Below are positions 9,964 to 18,726 of a DNA stretch of 27,500 nt, one piece after another. Made by a program: the position numbers and the translations under genes. Each line of letters begins with the position of its first letter. Position 1 is the stretch's first letter. Source of the DNA: Halisarca cf. caerulea (lineage: Eukaryota > Porifera > Demospongiae > Chondrillida > Halisarcidae); NCBI GenBank assembly GCA_963170055.1, contig CAUJGJ010000441.1:567501-595000 (forward strand). The letters are read 5' to 3'. The notes beneath the pieces are model-generated. The model did not search any database and had not been told where the DNA came from. It saw only the letters and a list, made by a program, of their open reading frames with translations.

Positions 9964-10011
9964 GCACATCTCGTGTGGTGGGCCACACACGGGATGGGTT
10001 CGATAAGGCCC
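9954..10011 (+). promoter_or_regulatory. -1 ribosomal frameshift signal: slippery heptamer plus H-type pseudoknot
   Basis: GGGAAAC (9954-9960) is read in the gag frame as G GGA AAC, the X XXY YYZ arrangement, just before gag TAA. Six nt later a stem forms between 9967-9977 (CATCTCGTGTG) and 9986-9996 (CACACGGGATG): 11 pairs with one G-U. Loop bases GGGCC (9980-9984) can pair with GGCCC (10007-10011), giving a five-GC second stem. Pol lies in the -1 frame relative to gag, as required. Confidence 0.88.
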
Positions 10012-12329
10012 TGGACCCCATTGTTATTGCCAGCAGTTCTCCCTCCACAAGTTCTCTGTATCTTTCAGCAACTCTCAACGATGTGTCAATCCTTTGTCTC
10101 GTGGACACTGGCGCAGCTGTGACACTGATGTCTGAAGATGCCTGGAAGAAGACGTTTCCTCAAGGAAAATTGGATAAGTGGATGGGACCTGCTCTTGTCA
10201 GTGCTGCAGGGACCCCTCTGCAGGTTCTTGGTACTACTACAGTAAGCCTGTGTTTCTGCTCTTCCTATAGTGCAGATGTTTCTGTGGTCATTGTAACTGG
10301 TCTCAGTGTAGACATGTTTCTTGGCCTGGATTTCCTTTCTGATCATGAGTGTTCTCTTGACCTTGGACGGAAGTTGGTACACTTTCCTCTGGTAGGTCAT
10401 TCCTTTGCCCATGTTCCTACTCCTTCGCAGGACTCCTATGTTGGCTCAAGTTTTCCGGTGTTTGTTGGAGCCACCACTTGTGTTCCTGCCTTTAGTGAGC
10501 TAGAGGTTCTGGCGTCTGTTCCTTCCCATTTAAATGGAGGATTTTGGTTGTTTAAGGGACACACGAGTAAGGGTGTTGTTGCTGCTCGTGCTCTTGTCTC
10601 TCCTCGACATGGTCAGATTGTCATTCGTTTTTGTAACCCTGGGAATCAACCTGTCCACATTTCTAGTACGACTAAGGTCGGAGTTGTGGAGGCTTTACCT
10701 GAGTCTATTTCCCAGGCTGGTGTTACTGTAAGTAAAGGTACCTGTTGTTCTCAAGAGAAGCACAATATCATTCGTGATGTCATCACTTCTTCTTGTTCGG
10801 ATCTGTCTGGTCCTCGGAAGGACCAACCGGTCAACTCTATCACCCTAGCTGGACAGAACCTGGATGATGTTGTCAAGTGTCAAGGTGAAGACACTGACAT
10901 TGGACCAGTTCTGAGGGCCAAACAGGCCAAGGTCAAGCCTACTGATGCTGTCATTCGGCAGACGAGTCGTGAGTGTCAGAAATTGTTTGCTCTGCAGTGG
11001 GACCAGCTGGTGGTTGATCAATCAATGTTGTGGAGGATGTTCCATGATTCATCATCTGACATGACTCACCATCAGCTAGTCCTCCCGCGATGTTTGCGTG
11101 ATAAGGTACTAGAGGATGTACATCAGGGAGCCATGGGAGGACATCTTGGTTATGAGAAGACCCTTGCCAAAGTGAAGGAGCGTTTCTACTGGCCTGGTCA
11201 CTCAACAGATGTCAAGACGTGGTGCCAGTGCTGCCCTGCTTGTACGACTCGGAAGACACCTGCCCCACGGAACAGAGCCCCTCTGCAGTCTGTCAAGGTC
11301 GGTTACCCAATGCAGATGGTAGCTGTGGATATTCTTGGTCCCCTGTTGGAGAGTGACACAGGGAATTCCTACATCTTGGTTGCAACTGACTACTTCACCC
11401 GCTGGGTGGAGGCCTATCCGATTCCCAACCAGGAAGCGGTGACTGTGGCCAAGAAGTTGACAGACGAACTCTTTTTCAGATTTGGACCCCCTGATCAGCT
11501 CCACTCTGATCAGGGTCGCCAGTTTGAATCGGAACTTCTTGCAGAAGTTTGCCAATTACTCGGGATCCACAAGACGAGGACAACCCCATATCATCCTCAG
11601 GGAGATGGTCTTGTGGAACGGTTTAACAGGACACTTTTGGATATGTTGGCAACTACTGCGAAGGATCACCCTTTCCAGTGGGAGCAGCATATCAGATCTG
11701 TTTGTATGGCGTACAACAGTAGTGTGCAGACCACTACTGGGTATTCCCCTTTTTATTTGATGTTTGGAAGAAAACCTCGCCTACCGGTAGACCTCAGTCT
11801 TGGCACTAGTCAGCCCAAACCATCTTGTCATGCTGAATATGCCCAGGAGATGCAGAAATCCTTTTCTCAAGCTCACTCTATGGTACGTGACAAGATGTCA
11901 GCCCAGCTTGACCGACAGAAGGATGTGTACGACAAACGGTGCCATGGACAACCTTACGACATTGGAGATCTTGTGTGGTTACATTCGACTGTCATTCCCA
12001 AGGGAAGACAAAAGAAGCTTCACCACCCCTGGATTGGACCCTACCAAGTCATCAAGAAGATCTCTGACGTCACCTACCGGATGCAGGATCCCAATAGACG
12101 AAGTCGAAGGCATGTTGTGCATTTCAACCGGTTGAAGAAGTGCACCTCTCCACCCAAGTCTCCCGAGTCCACACCGGATGAGTCCCCTGAACAAGTCATG
12201 GATGAAGAAACCCCTTCTGTTTCTTTTGGGACTAACCTAGAGCTTGTGGACACGGCTGATGCTTCACCTCGCTATCCTGCTCGAGCACACCGTCCACCAG
12301 ATCGCTACGGAGTGGTCATCTCTCATTGA
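9960..12329 (+). CDS. pol: Pol of Ty3/gypsy element: protease and integrase, RT and RNase H missing
   Basis: Made as Gag-Pol by -1 frameshifting; the pol part is 789 residues. The same frame is open upstream, with an ATG at 9891 that I think is not used. Counting residues from that ATG: aspartic protease active site LVDTGA at 71-75 (D72) with a later FLGLDFL; a PR-RT linker to about 290; then directly the pre-integrase segment TDIGPVLRAKQ. Integrase follows: zinc-binding H411, H418, C448, C451; catalytic D480, D540, E576 (D,D-35-E); GPY/F motif at 716-718. No FADD/YVDD-type RT motif or RNase H acidic cluster is present, where a full pol would have about 500 more residues. The frame is uninterrupted, so the loss was in frame. 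Confidence 0.9.
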   Translation, partial: LSTSRVVGHTRDGFDKALDPIVIASSSPSTSSLYLSATLNDVSILCLVDTGAAVTLMSEDAWKKTFPQGKLDKWMGPALVSAAGTPLQVLGTTTVSLCFCSSYSADVSVVIVTGLSVDMFLGLDFLSDHECSLDLGRKLVHFPLVGHSFAHVPTPSQDSYVGSSFPVFVGATTCVPAFSELEVLASVPSHLNGGFWLFKGHTSKGVVAARALVSPRHGQIVIRFCNPGNQPVHISSTTKVGVVEALPESISQAGVTVSKGTCCSQEKHNIIRDVITSSCSDLSGPRKDQPVNSITLAGQNLDDVVKCQGEDTDIGPVLRAKQAKVKPTDAVIRQTSRECQKLFALQWDQLVVDQSMLWRMFHDSSSDMTHHQLVLPRCLRDKVLEDVHQGAMGGHLGYEKTLAKVKERFYWPGHSTDVKTWCQCCPACTTRKTPAPRNRAPLQSVKVGYPMQMVAVDILGPLLESDTGNSYILVATDYFTRWVEAYPIPNQEAVTVAKKLTDELFFRFGPPDQLHSDQGRQFESELLAEVCQLLGIHKTRTTPYHPQGDGLVERFNRTLLDMLATTAKDHPFQWEQHIRSVCMAYNSSVQTTTGYSPFYLMFGRKPRLPVDLSLGTSQPKPSCHAEYAQEMQKSFSQAHSMVRDKMSAQLDRQKDVYDKRCHGQPYDIGDLVWLHSTVIPKGRQKKLHHPWIGPYQVIKKISDVTYRMQDPNRRSRRHVVHFNRLKKCTSPPKSPESTPDESPEQVMDEETPSVSFGTNLELVDTADASPRYPARAHRPPDRYGVVISH

Positions 12330-12349
12330 AATTCGGGACGAATTCTTTG

Positions 12350-12362
12350 AAGAGGGGAGCAG
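12350..12362 (+). promoter_or_regulatory. Polypurine tract
   Basis: AAGAGGGGAGCAG lies immediately 5' of the 3' LTR. A purine-rich run at this exact place primes plus-strand DNA in LTR elements. Confidence 0.8.
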
Positions 12363-12896
12363 TGTAATGGCATAGCCATTTGACTATTGTATGTGTTTAG
12401 TATGAGTACATGATGTTTTACATGAGTATTGTGTGTATGGTACAGGTTCATTAATTATTCATTGATTGTACATTCTTGTGGTTGTGGTTTTGTGGTTAGA
12501 TGCATCATTGTAATTTCATGTCCTATCTGTAACATGATACTTCCTTTTGGTTTAATCCATTGGTTCCTGGTCACACTGTTCTTTGTAATCACACCATATT
12601 TAGATCAGTTATTGTTGTACCACTTTTCTATCTCTTAGTAACCACTTTCACTTTTCCTTCTGTTGTCTAAGAGACCAACCACATCTAAGATTATATTTTA
12701 GTTTGCTGTATTTCATCATCTTGTGGTTTCCTGTACCATCTAGTATTTAAGTAGCTCTTACTTTGCTGTACTCATCCTTTCAGTACTCTCAGTTGTTTCA
12801 GTGTGTGGAGTAATTAAGAGATTCATTCTCGTGAACTGTCTCAGCGCTATTGAGATAACAATAGACGTTTCGAGGGAATAAGCAATACAGTTTACA
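12363..12896 (+). repeat. 3' LTR
   Basis: 534 bp, two substitutions relative to the 5' LTR (12722 and 12754), both transitions. Followed by CATG, matching the 4 bases before the 5' LTR. Confidence 0.95.
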
Positions 12897-12994
12897 CATG
12901 CATTGATTAGTTGATATGATTGAATAATATAACCAGCACGAGGAGACAAGACAATTAAGAGACAAGGTGGACAAGGGACACATGCACGTGGTAG

Positions 12995-13114
12995 ATTGCA
13001 ATTTTGAGCAAAATTTGCTACATTTTGGCGAAGTTTCAGCCATGGTTTAAACATTCAGGGTAAAACCGTGGCTGAAACTGCCAGAATGCAGTGAATTTTC
13101 TTCAAAATTGCAAT
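12995..13114. repeat. 120-bp foldback (long imperfect hairpin)
   Basis: The inner arms GTTTCAGCCATGGTTT (13033-13048) and AAACCGTGGCTGAAAC (13063-13078) pair with one mismatch. The outer arms ATTGCAATTTTGA...AAATT and AATTTTCTTCAAAATTGCAAT pair as well. It starts about 100 bp after the 3' LTR. No target duplication is evident. Confidence 0.75.
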
Positions 13115-13481
13115 GAATAAGGCGAAAAATATAAAGCTAAATCTTCAAAATTCTGATACCATTGTTGCAGAGATGAACCGCTATATTCATAAGTAATTTA
13201 GGACGAGGGGCAGCAACCCCTCGGGTTACTCACCTGATTTACTTGTTTTCGTGTTGATATAGCTGCAAAACCTTGCAAACAGACAGGGTTGCTTTTTATG
13301 GCTGTGATTACAACGGATTACGGCATGTTCTATGAAAACATTAATGAAATTCACTATAGCGCCTTATACTATTTTAAGGTTAGGCATATACTTTTAGAGA
13401 GCATTATGTAATATTAAAATATAGCTTGCAATTGTGAGATGTTTTGCTGCATGACTACAGGGAAATAATTATAGCTATACA

Positions 13482-13625
13482 CTGTAAAAACATTGGTGCG
13501 ACCAACCCACCAAAAATGGTGGGTTCCTAATGACTTGTATTGGCTACCAAAATCAGTGGACCTAACCCACCACTCTTACTAAAGTGGGTTGAACCCACCA
13601 TATTAGGTGGTCTAATACTACCACC
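13482..13625. mobile_element. Hairpin-rich MITE-like segment (CACTGTAAAAA end)
   Basis: It starts with CACTGTAAAAACATTGGTG, then AACCCACC-AAAAAT-GGTGGGTT (13504-13525) and two further alternations of AACCCAC and GTGGGTT. I found no clear matching right terminus. Confidence 0.45.
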
Positions 13626-14031
13626 TTTAAATTTTAGCTAATCATAATTTATATTCGCATATAATAAATACAATGCACATGCAGTAGATTCATTAGTATT
13701 AGATTGCAGTTACAAAGAAAATTAATACAAAATTACAAACAAAACATATTATTAATAAAAAACAGCTTAGAACACATGTACACTGTACCATACACTTCTT
13801 ACATGAATGTCATGAGTGTCAATGTATACATGCACAGTGTCCGAGCTAGGTGTTTTCTATGGAAATCCGTTCACTTTTGGCATAAATGATATTTTGCACA
13901 AACAGACTCCATGCAAACTTGAATTCGGTAGTGAACTCTATATGAAGTAAATAATGCAGATCATATATCAATTACTTTATTGTACATTACATACAAAAAG
14001 TGTGTATATATGTGTTCGTGTGTGTGTGTGT

Positions 14032-14133
<102 letters not shown>

Positions 14134-15256
14134 AATGCATACCTCAGACCAAAATTTAAGCATAAACAAATTCCATGCAATAAGGCATCCAGTTTGTTTA
14201 AATTCAGATAATCAGGAAGCACCTACATATTGGAGAAATAACAAAGAAGCCAGTGGAAATCCTAATTTAAAAACAACACAATAGAACATACCTCTATTGA
14301 TTTGTATCATCTTCCACTTTCATATCATCCTCTCATTAATAATTTCTCAGGTTCCAGTAAGCTTGGATTCATTCTCACCATGAAGTCACAGAGCAATTCT
14401 TGAAGTTCCTGATATACCTACAGTCTAACTCCAGCATACTGAGGAATTTAAGAGTACATAATATAAAATGAGGCTGAGTGTTCTATAGCATACTTGTTTC
14501 ATCATTCATCATGATCACCTTCAGAGTCTTCTTTTGTATATATCTCCTTTAGTATGTACGCTGAGCACATGTATATGTAGAACATCCTGCACACCGAATT
14601 TTATTCCCAGGAAAAACTGCAACAAGTATATATATTATACATATCATCACTATAACATAAATAATTGTATGTACAAAATTCATCCATTTGGCAAGCAACA
14701 CAATTTAAAAGTCACTGTCATCAGAGTTTGTTTAGTGTTCTTATAATTCTTCTATATCCCTCCTTGTACACATTTACATCGCTTGGTAGAGTGATGCCCA
14801 AAGTATAAGGTTGCCACAGACACCTACTATACGTAACTTCAAAGAACGGGCATGCACTGTCCATTTCCAATTAGACTCATGCATTAGTGATCGATGCAAC
14901 AGCATGCAGAATGGTTTTGGAAAACGTACTCTATTGGCATCTGGTGATTTCTCTTGGGCATGGGTTTAGGATTCAAATATTATACCTATGCATGTTATAA
15001 CTTTTCCATTCCCTAAAAAGGCTAAACAAATCCGGTCAAATGAATGTGCAGTACATTAATTCATGTATATATGCACAAGAGAAAACCAGTAATATGCATT
15101 AATTTTGTAAAAAGCTCCAGATAATTATACCTTTTGTGTTTGGTCTTCCCAATATCTAAGGTTGTATAAGCCGACACATCAATTAAAAACTTGCATGAAT
15201 CAATAACAGCAAAAACAATGTACGTATGTATATTGGTCATTGTATATATGCAACAC

Positions 15257-15723
15257 TGTAGCAATCTACACTCATCAGTGCTGCTAAGGTGCTTAGTGTA
15301 GCAATCTACACTCATCAAGTGCTGCTAAGGTGCTTATAGTGTAGCAATCTACACTCATCAAGTGCTGCTAAGGTGCTTAGTGTAGCAATCTACACTCATC
15401 AAGTGCTGCTAAGGTGCTTAGTGTAGCAATCTACACTCATCAAGTGCTGCTAAGGTGCTTAGTGTAGCAATCTACACTCATCAAGTGCTGCTAAGGTGCC
15501 TAGTGTAGCGATCTACACTCATCAGTGCTGCTAAGGTGCTTAGTGTAGCAATCTACACTCATCAAGTGCTGCTAAGGTGCTTAGTGTAGCGATCTACACT
15601 CATCAGTGCTGCTAAGGTGCTTAGTGTAGCAATCTACACTCATCAAGTGCTGCTAAGGTGCTTAGTATAGTGATCTACACTCATCAAGTGCTGCTAAGGT
15701 GCTTAGTGTAGCGATCTACACTG
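15257..15723. repeat. 41-bp minisatellite, 11 full units plus a partial
   Basis: The unit GTGTAGCAATCTACACTCAT + CAAGTGCTGCTAAGGTGCTTA repeats 11 times, with a twelfth partial. Variants include loss of one A (40 bp), CAAT to CGAT, and one TATAGTGAT unit. Each unit carries a hairpin GTGTAG-CAAT-CTACAC. Confidence 0.95.
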
Positions 15724-16208
15724 AGAGCTGCCGCTGCATACAGTATATGGAAATATAACCAGCAAGGAAGAATGGAAAGGAATTTCGAATTATATATGTT
15801 AGTGAAGGTGGGGAAGGGGGGGCTAACCCAAAGTAATAAGCTACTCTAATATGTGTAAATACACCTTAACTACCCCAGTTTGCATGAAAAAATTGCAGGT
15901 AAAACCCGAGGAGAAATTCCTTCTATGTACCCATAACTGTAATGACATACCCTACTTAGACCAGAGATGCATGCTAGGCCCAAAGCCTTTTGCCCCCCTT
16001 GCAGTGGATGGAGAAAGCTCTCAACTAATGCAGGCTAAAAGCCACTGCTAAGTGCCAGAGAAAAAGGTACATTCTATACACCCAGCTGGTGTAGACAAGT
16101 AAACAAGCGCGAAGTAACTACGACATTGCAAAATGAAGTGTGCATGTACAACCAATAACAAACCACTAACCACAAGCAATTAACGTGACACATGGGGGAA
16201 TCACCTAC

Positions 16209-16482
16209 CTGATTGGGCCTGGGAAGACATGGGCGGCGAACCACTAGTTGGCCCTGAAGACGTCACCGACTGCTGCTGCAGGGCTGAGACTTGCTGGGTG
16301 AGAGAAGTCTGTGCCTCCTGTTGACGGCCAAGTTGAGCCTTAACTTCAGACACAGCGACGAGGAGCTCCTTCAAAACTGCTTCAGACCCGAGTTCAGACC
16401 ATAGATAAATCTATACTTACGTATGTATAGATTATCTATGTTCAGACAAAGCCACGGGAGTAATGGGAGGAAGTTCAGACAT
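16209..16482 (-). pseudogene. First exon of an unidentified gene, disrupted by a 41-bp hairpin
   Basis: On the minus strand an ATG at 16482 opens MSELPPITPVALSE, then meets the hairpin insertion (16400-16440), whose third codon is TAA. Beyond the insertion the frame continues as LGSEAVLKELLVAVSEVKAQ, then a Gln-rich, probably coiled-coil stretch (LTQQVSALQQQ) and a Ser/Pro/Gly-rich segment, ending at a strong donor TCAG|GTAGGTGA (16209, phase 1). The insertion plus one flanking repeat is 48 nt, so the frame is the same on both sides. I do not recognise the protein; the low-complexity coiled N-terminus could belong to a mobile element or a host gene. No second exon was found to the left. Confidence 0.5.
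16393..16447. mobile_element. 41-bp hairpin insert with 7-bp flanking repeats (first copy)
   Basis: The insert (16400-16440) has arms CATAGATAAATCTATAC and GTATAGATTATCTATG, which pair apart from one extra A, around an 8-nt loop. TTCAGAC flanks it on both sides (16393-16399 and 16441-16447). Its termini match those of the hairpin at 22851-22889. TTCAGAC also occurs elsewhere in this exon (16381, 16474), so the duplication needs an empty site to confirm it. Confidence 0.65.
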
Positions 16483-18035
16483 ACCGCGACGGAAAGAGAG
16501 GAACAACAGGACGGACTGCTTATAATTCGACACGCGAGACTGAGAATGGCAATTCGTCGTTAGGGACGCTGTAACTAGGATTGTACCTTACCCATTCGAG
16601 TTCGGCGACGAATTAGATCGTACTGCGAACTTGGCAAACATTATACTATGCATATGCATTTATGTAGTTGGCCGTTGAACTGCATTGTGGGCTGTTGTGG
16701 CCATTAACTCCATTTAAACATTATCTAAATTCCATCTAACCTATCCTTGAACCATACTACTCACAAAAGTTCAAACTACAAGAAGACGGGATGACAAGCA
16801 ATAACGGTTGACTGGAAGAAAGCGCACGGTAAGATAATCCTTATTCAAGATCTCTTTATTATATCAAAGTGAGAATTTAGTTCTATTCACCTCAATAGTT
16901 ATATGCAAGGCGAAGCTAATGTCTACATATGGATGAGAAGAGGAGAAAATGGACTGAAGTAAGCAACAAGTACATGATGGATGCGTCTGCCAATAATGAA
17001 CTGCTCTTAGATTCAGGATGTGCAAATCAACCTGGCAGTTGCAAGATACTTTTTTGTTCCTATATTTTTTGTTTGAAATGTGTGAATGACTGGAAATGTT
17101 CCTCTACAGCTCTTGGCAATTCAATAGTCACTTGGATGTAAAGCACTGAATAAACACAACCCTGTTTTGTGATTACTGTCTGCCACCAAAGAAAGGAATG
17201 ATTGCCTTCCCTTTCGAGTGTAAGGTCTACTCCATCTAGCACACCACATGAACTTGTATTAACCACAACAGTAATAGGAATTTATATCTTATTTGTTTTC
17301 TTTTTGCATGCCATTAAATAAGATGTACATAACTGTTCTCTGTGATTTTTATTCAGAATCTTGTTGACTGAATTATAACTATTTGATTTTATATAAGAAT
17401 GATACATTGCAATTATATAAACAGTACCTTACTATAATAGTATAAATAGGGCCTAATGTATGTGGAATGAAATTCATAGGTACTTCTAAAATAGATTCAT
17501 AGTTATCATAACAGTTATCTTAACACTTGGAGCAGTGAGACAACAAGAAATTTCACCCTGTTATCCTAAAGCTACCCAAGTTTGTTATCTCCTGGTATCC
17601 TTGCTGTAAGATAATGTTGGTTAACAGCGTTTATATATCTCCAAGTTACCAAAGCTTGGAATCCTGGTGGTATTGTGAAGTACTCAGAGAGATAACAAGG
17701 TTGTAAACAGACTCTTTTGGTGCAGTGAGACTATGTGCACAACGTCGTGGTATGCACGAAGAAATCCTTTCAGAATCACATGCATTCACCATGCTATAGT
17801 ATCCATACACTGTTACCAACATGCACTTTGAATGGGTTAAATATCAAGATCGAACAAGATATTTAATATCACAAAATTGTAAATTTAATTGCAACAGTTA
17901 TAATGATAAGTATTATCAAACTGAACTAAAATATATAGACTGGTTAACTAAGTATGTACCATATAAAGAACTACTTGTCCTGTAAGCAAATCTACTCCCA
18001 TGCTAGGGAGAAAAAGCTACACTTGTTACCTTATG
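16483..18035. other. Gene-free stretch 3' of gene A
   Basis: It holds the presumed 3' flank of gene A. On the minus strand ATTAAA occurs at 17862-17867 and 17884-17889, possible weak poly(A) signals. The rest is AT-rich, with no supported exon. A 70-codon plus-strand frame at 16929-17141 has no domain. Confidence 0.4.
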
Positions 18036-18726
18036 TCAGCAAAAATGTCCTCCATGCAGCTCCTTGTCCCAGGCATCCAGAGACATCTTGCCTTCTTTAG
18101 GCACTTGTGAGGGGGGAGGGACATCTGGCAATGGGGGAGGGACATTTTCTGATGTTTGGGGAGCAGTTAAGGTGGTTTGGTTGTTGCCTGGAAGTGAAGG
18201 CTGCTTTGCGTCCGGGATGGAGTGGTCAGATTGGTGTTGGAGTGATGGCGGGCTTGTGTCTGGAGCAGATTCCTTGCTCTTCTCCACAGCACTCTCCACA
18301 ACAGGCAAGAGGTCTGGATCCTTGTCCAGATCCTTGTTCTGCTGAATAGCCTCAAATAGTTTAATCTTTCCAACCAGTGTCTTTGGAGGAGGCCTCTTCA
18401 CTTTTTCTTCTTTCTCAGTTTCACCAACATGGAACAGGTTGATGCGATCAGCAAGAGACAAAGATGTCGGATCATCAAAAGCAGGTTGTTTAGGCTTTCC
18501 AGGTTTCCGTTTCCCTACTCCGTCCACTATATTTTCTTTTTCAAAGTCAATAAGGTTCTCTCCTTCTTCCTCTTCCTCCCCTTTCAGTTCTTCTTGCTTC
18601 TCCTGTTCATTCTGTTCCTCTTCTCCAGCATCTTCTCCGACTTCCTTATCTTGGTCAACATACTCTCCTTCCTCATTCTCTGCAAACATTGGGTTTGGTA
18701 TACCCAAGCCCTTCACATCATTGGAG
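18036..18726 (-). CDS. Gene A terminal exon: cytoplasmic tail
   Basis: 691 nt, phase 2 acceptor CTACCTTCAG|C, stop TGA at 18036-18038. It encodes 229 residues: GLGIPNPMFAENEEGEYVD, a Glu-rich stretch, the SLADRINLF and TLVGKIKLFEAIQQN motifs, a Ser/Pro/Gln region, a Pro-rich stretch and the end MSLDAWDKELHGGHFC. Relative to copy C there is an extra CATG near 18052 that changes the last residues and shortens the frame; without it the frame would end at TAA 18026-18028. Confidence 0.82.

Larger units (their letters stand above)
8615..12896 (+). mobile_element. Ty3/gypsy LTR retrotransposon lacking RT and RNase H, 4282 bp
   Basis: It is bounded by 534-bp LTRs with TGTAA...TTTACA ends and flanked by CATG on both sides (8611-8614 and 12897-12900), a 4-bp target duplication. 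The internal part (9149-12362) has a primer-binding-site-like start, gag with a zinc knuckle, a -1 frameshift signal, pol with protease and integrase only, and a purine tract before the 3' LTR. The order protease before integrase, the HHCC and D,D(35)E integrase and the GPY motif place it in Ty3/gypsy. The two LTRs differ at two positions only (8974 C / 12722 T; 9006 A / 12754 G), so insertion was recent. It lies antisense to the host genes. Without RT it would need enzyme in trans from an intact relative. Confidence 0.93.

Noticed and set aside
15257..15723. CRISPR-like regular repeats
   Set aside because: The whole 41-bp unit repeats, with no unique spacers, in an intron-bearing eukaryotic context. 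It is a minisatellite.
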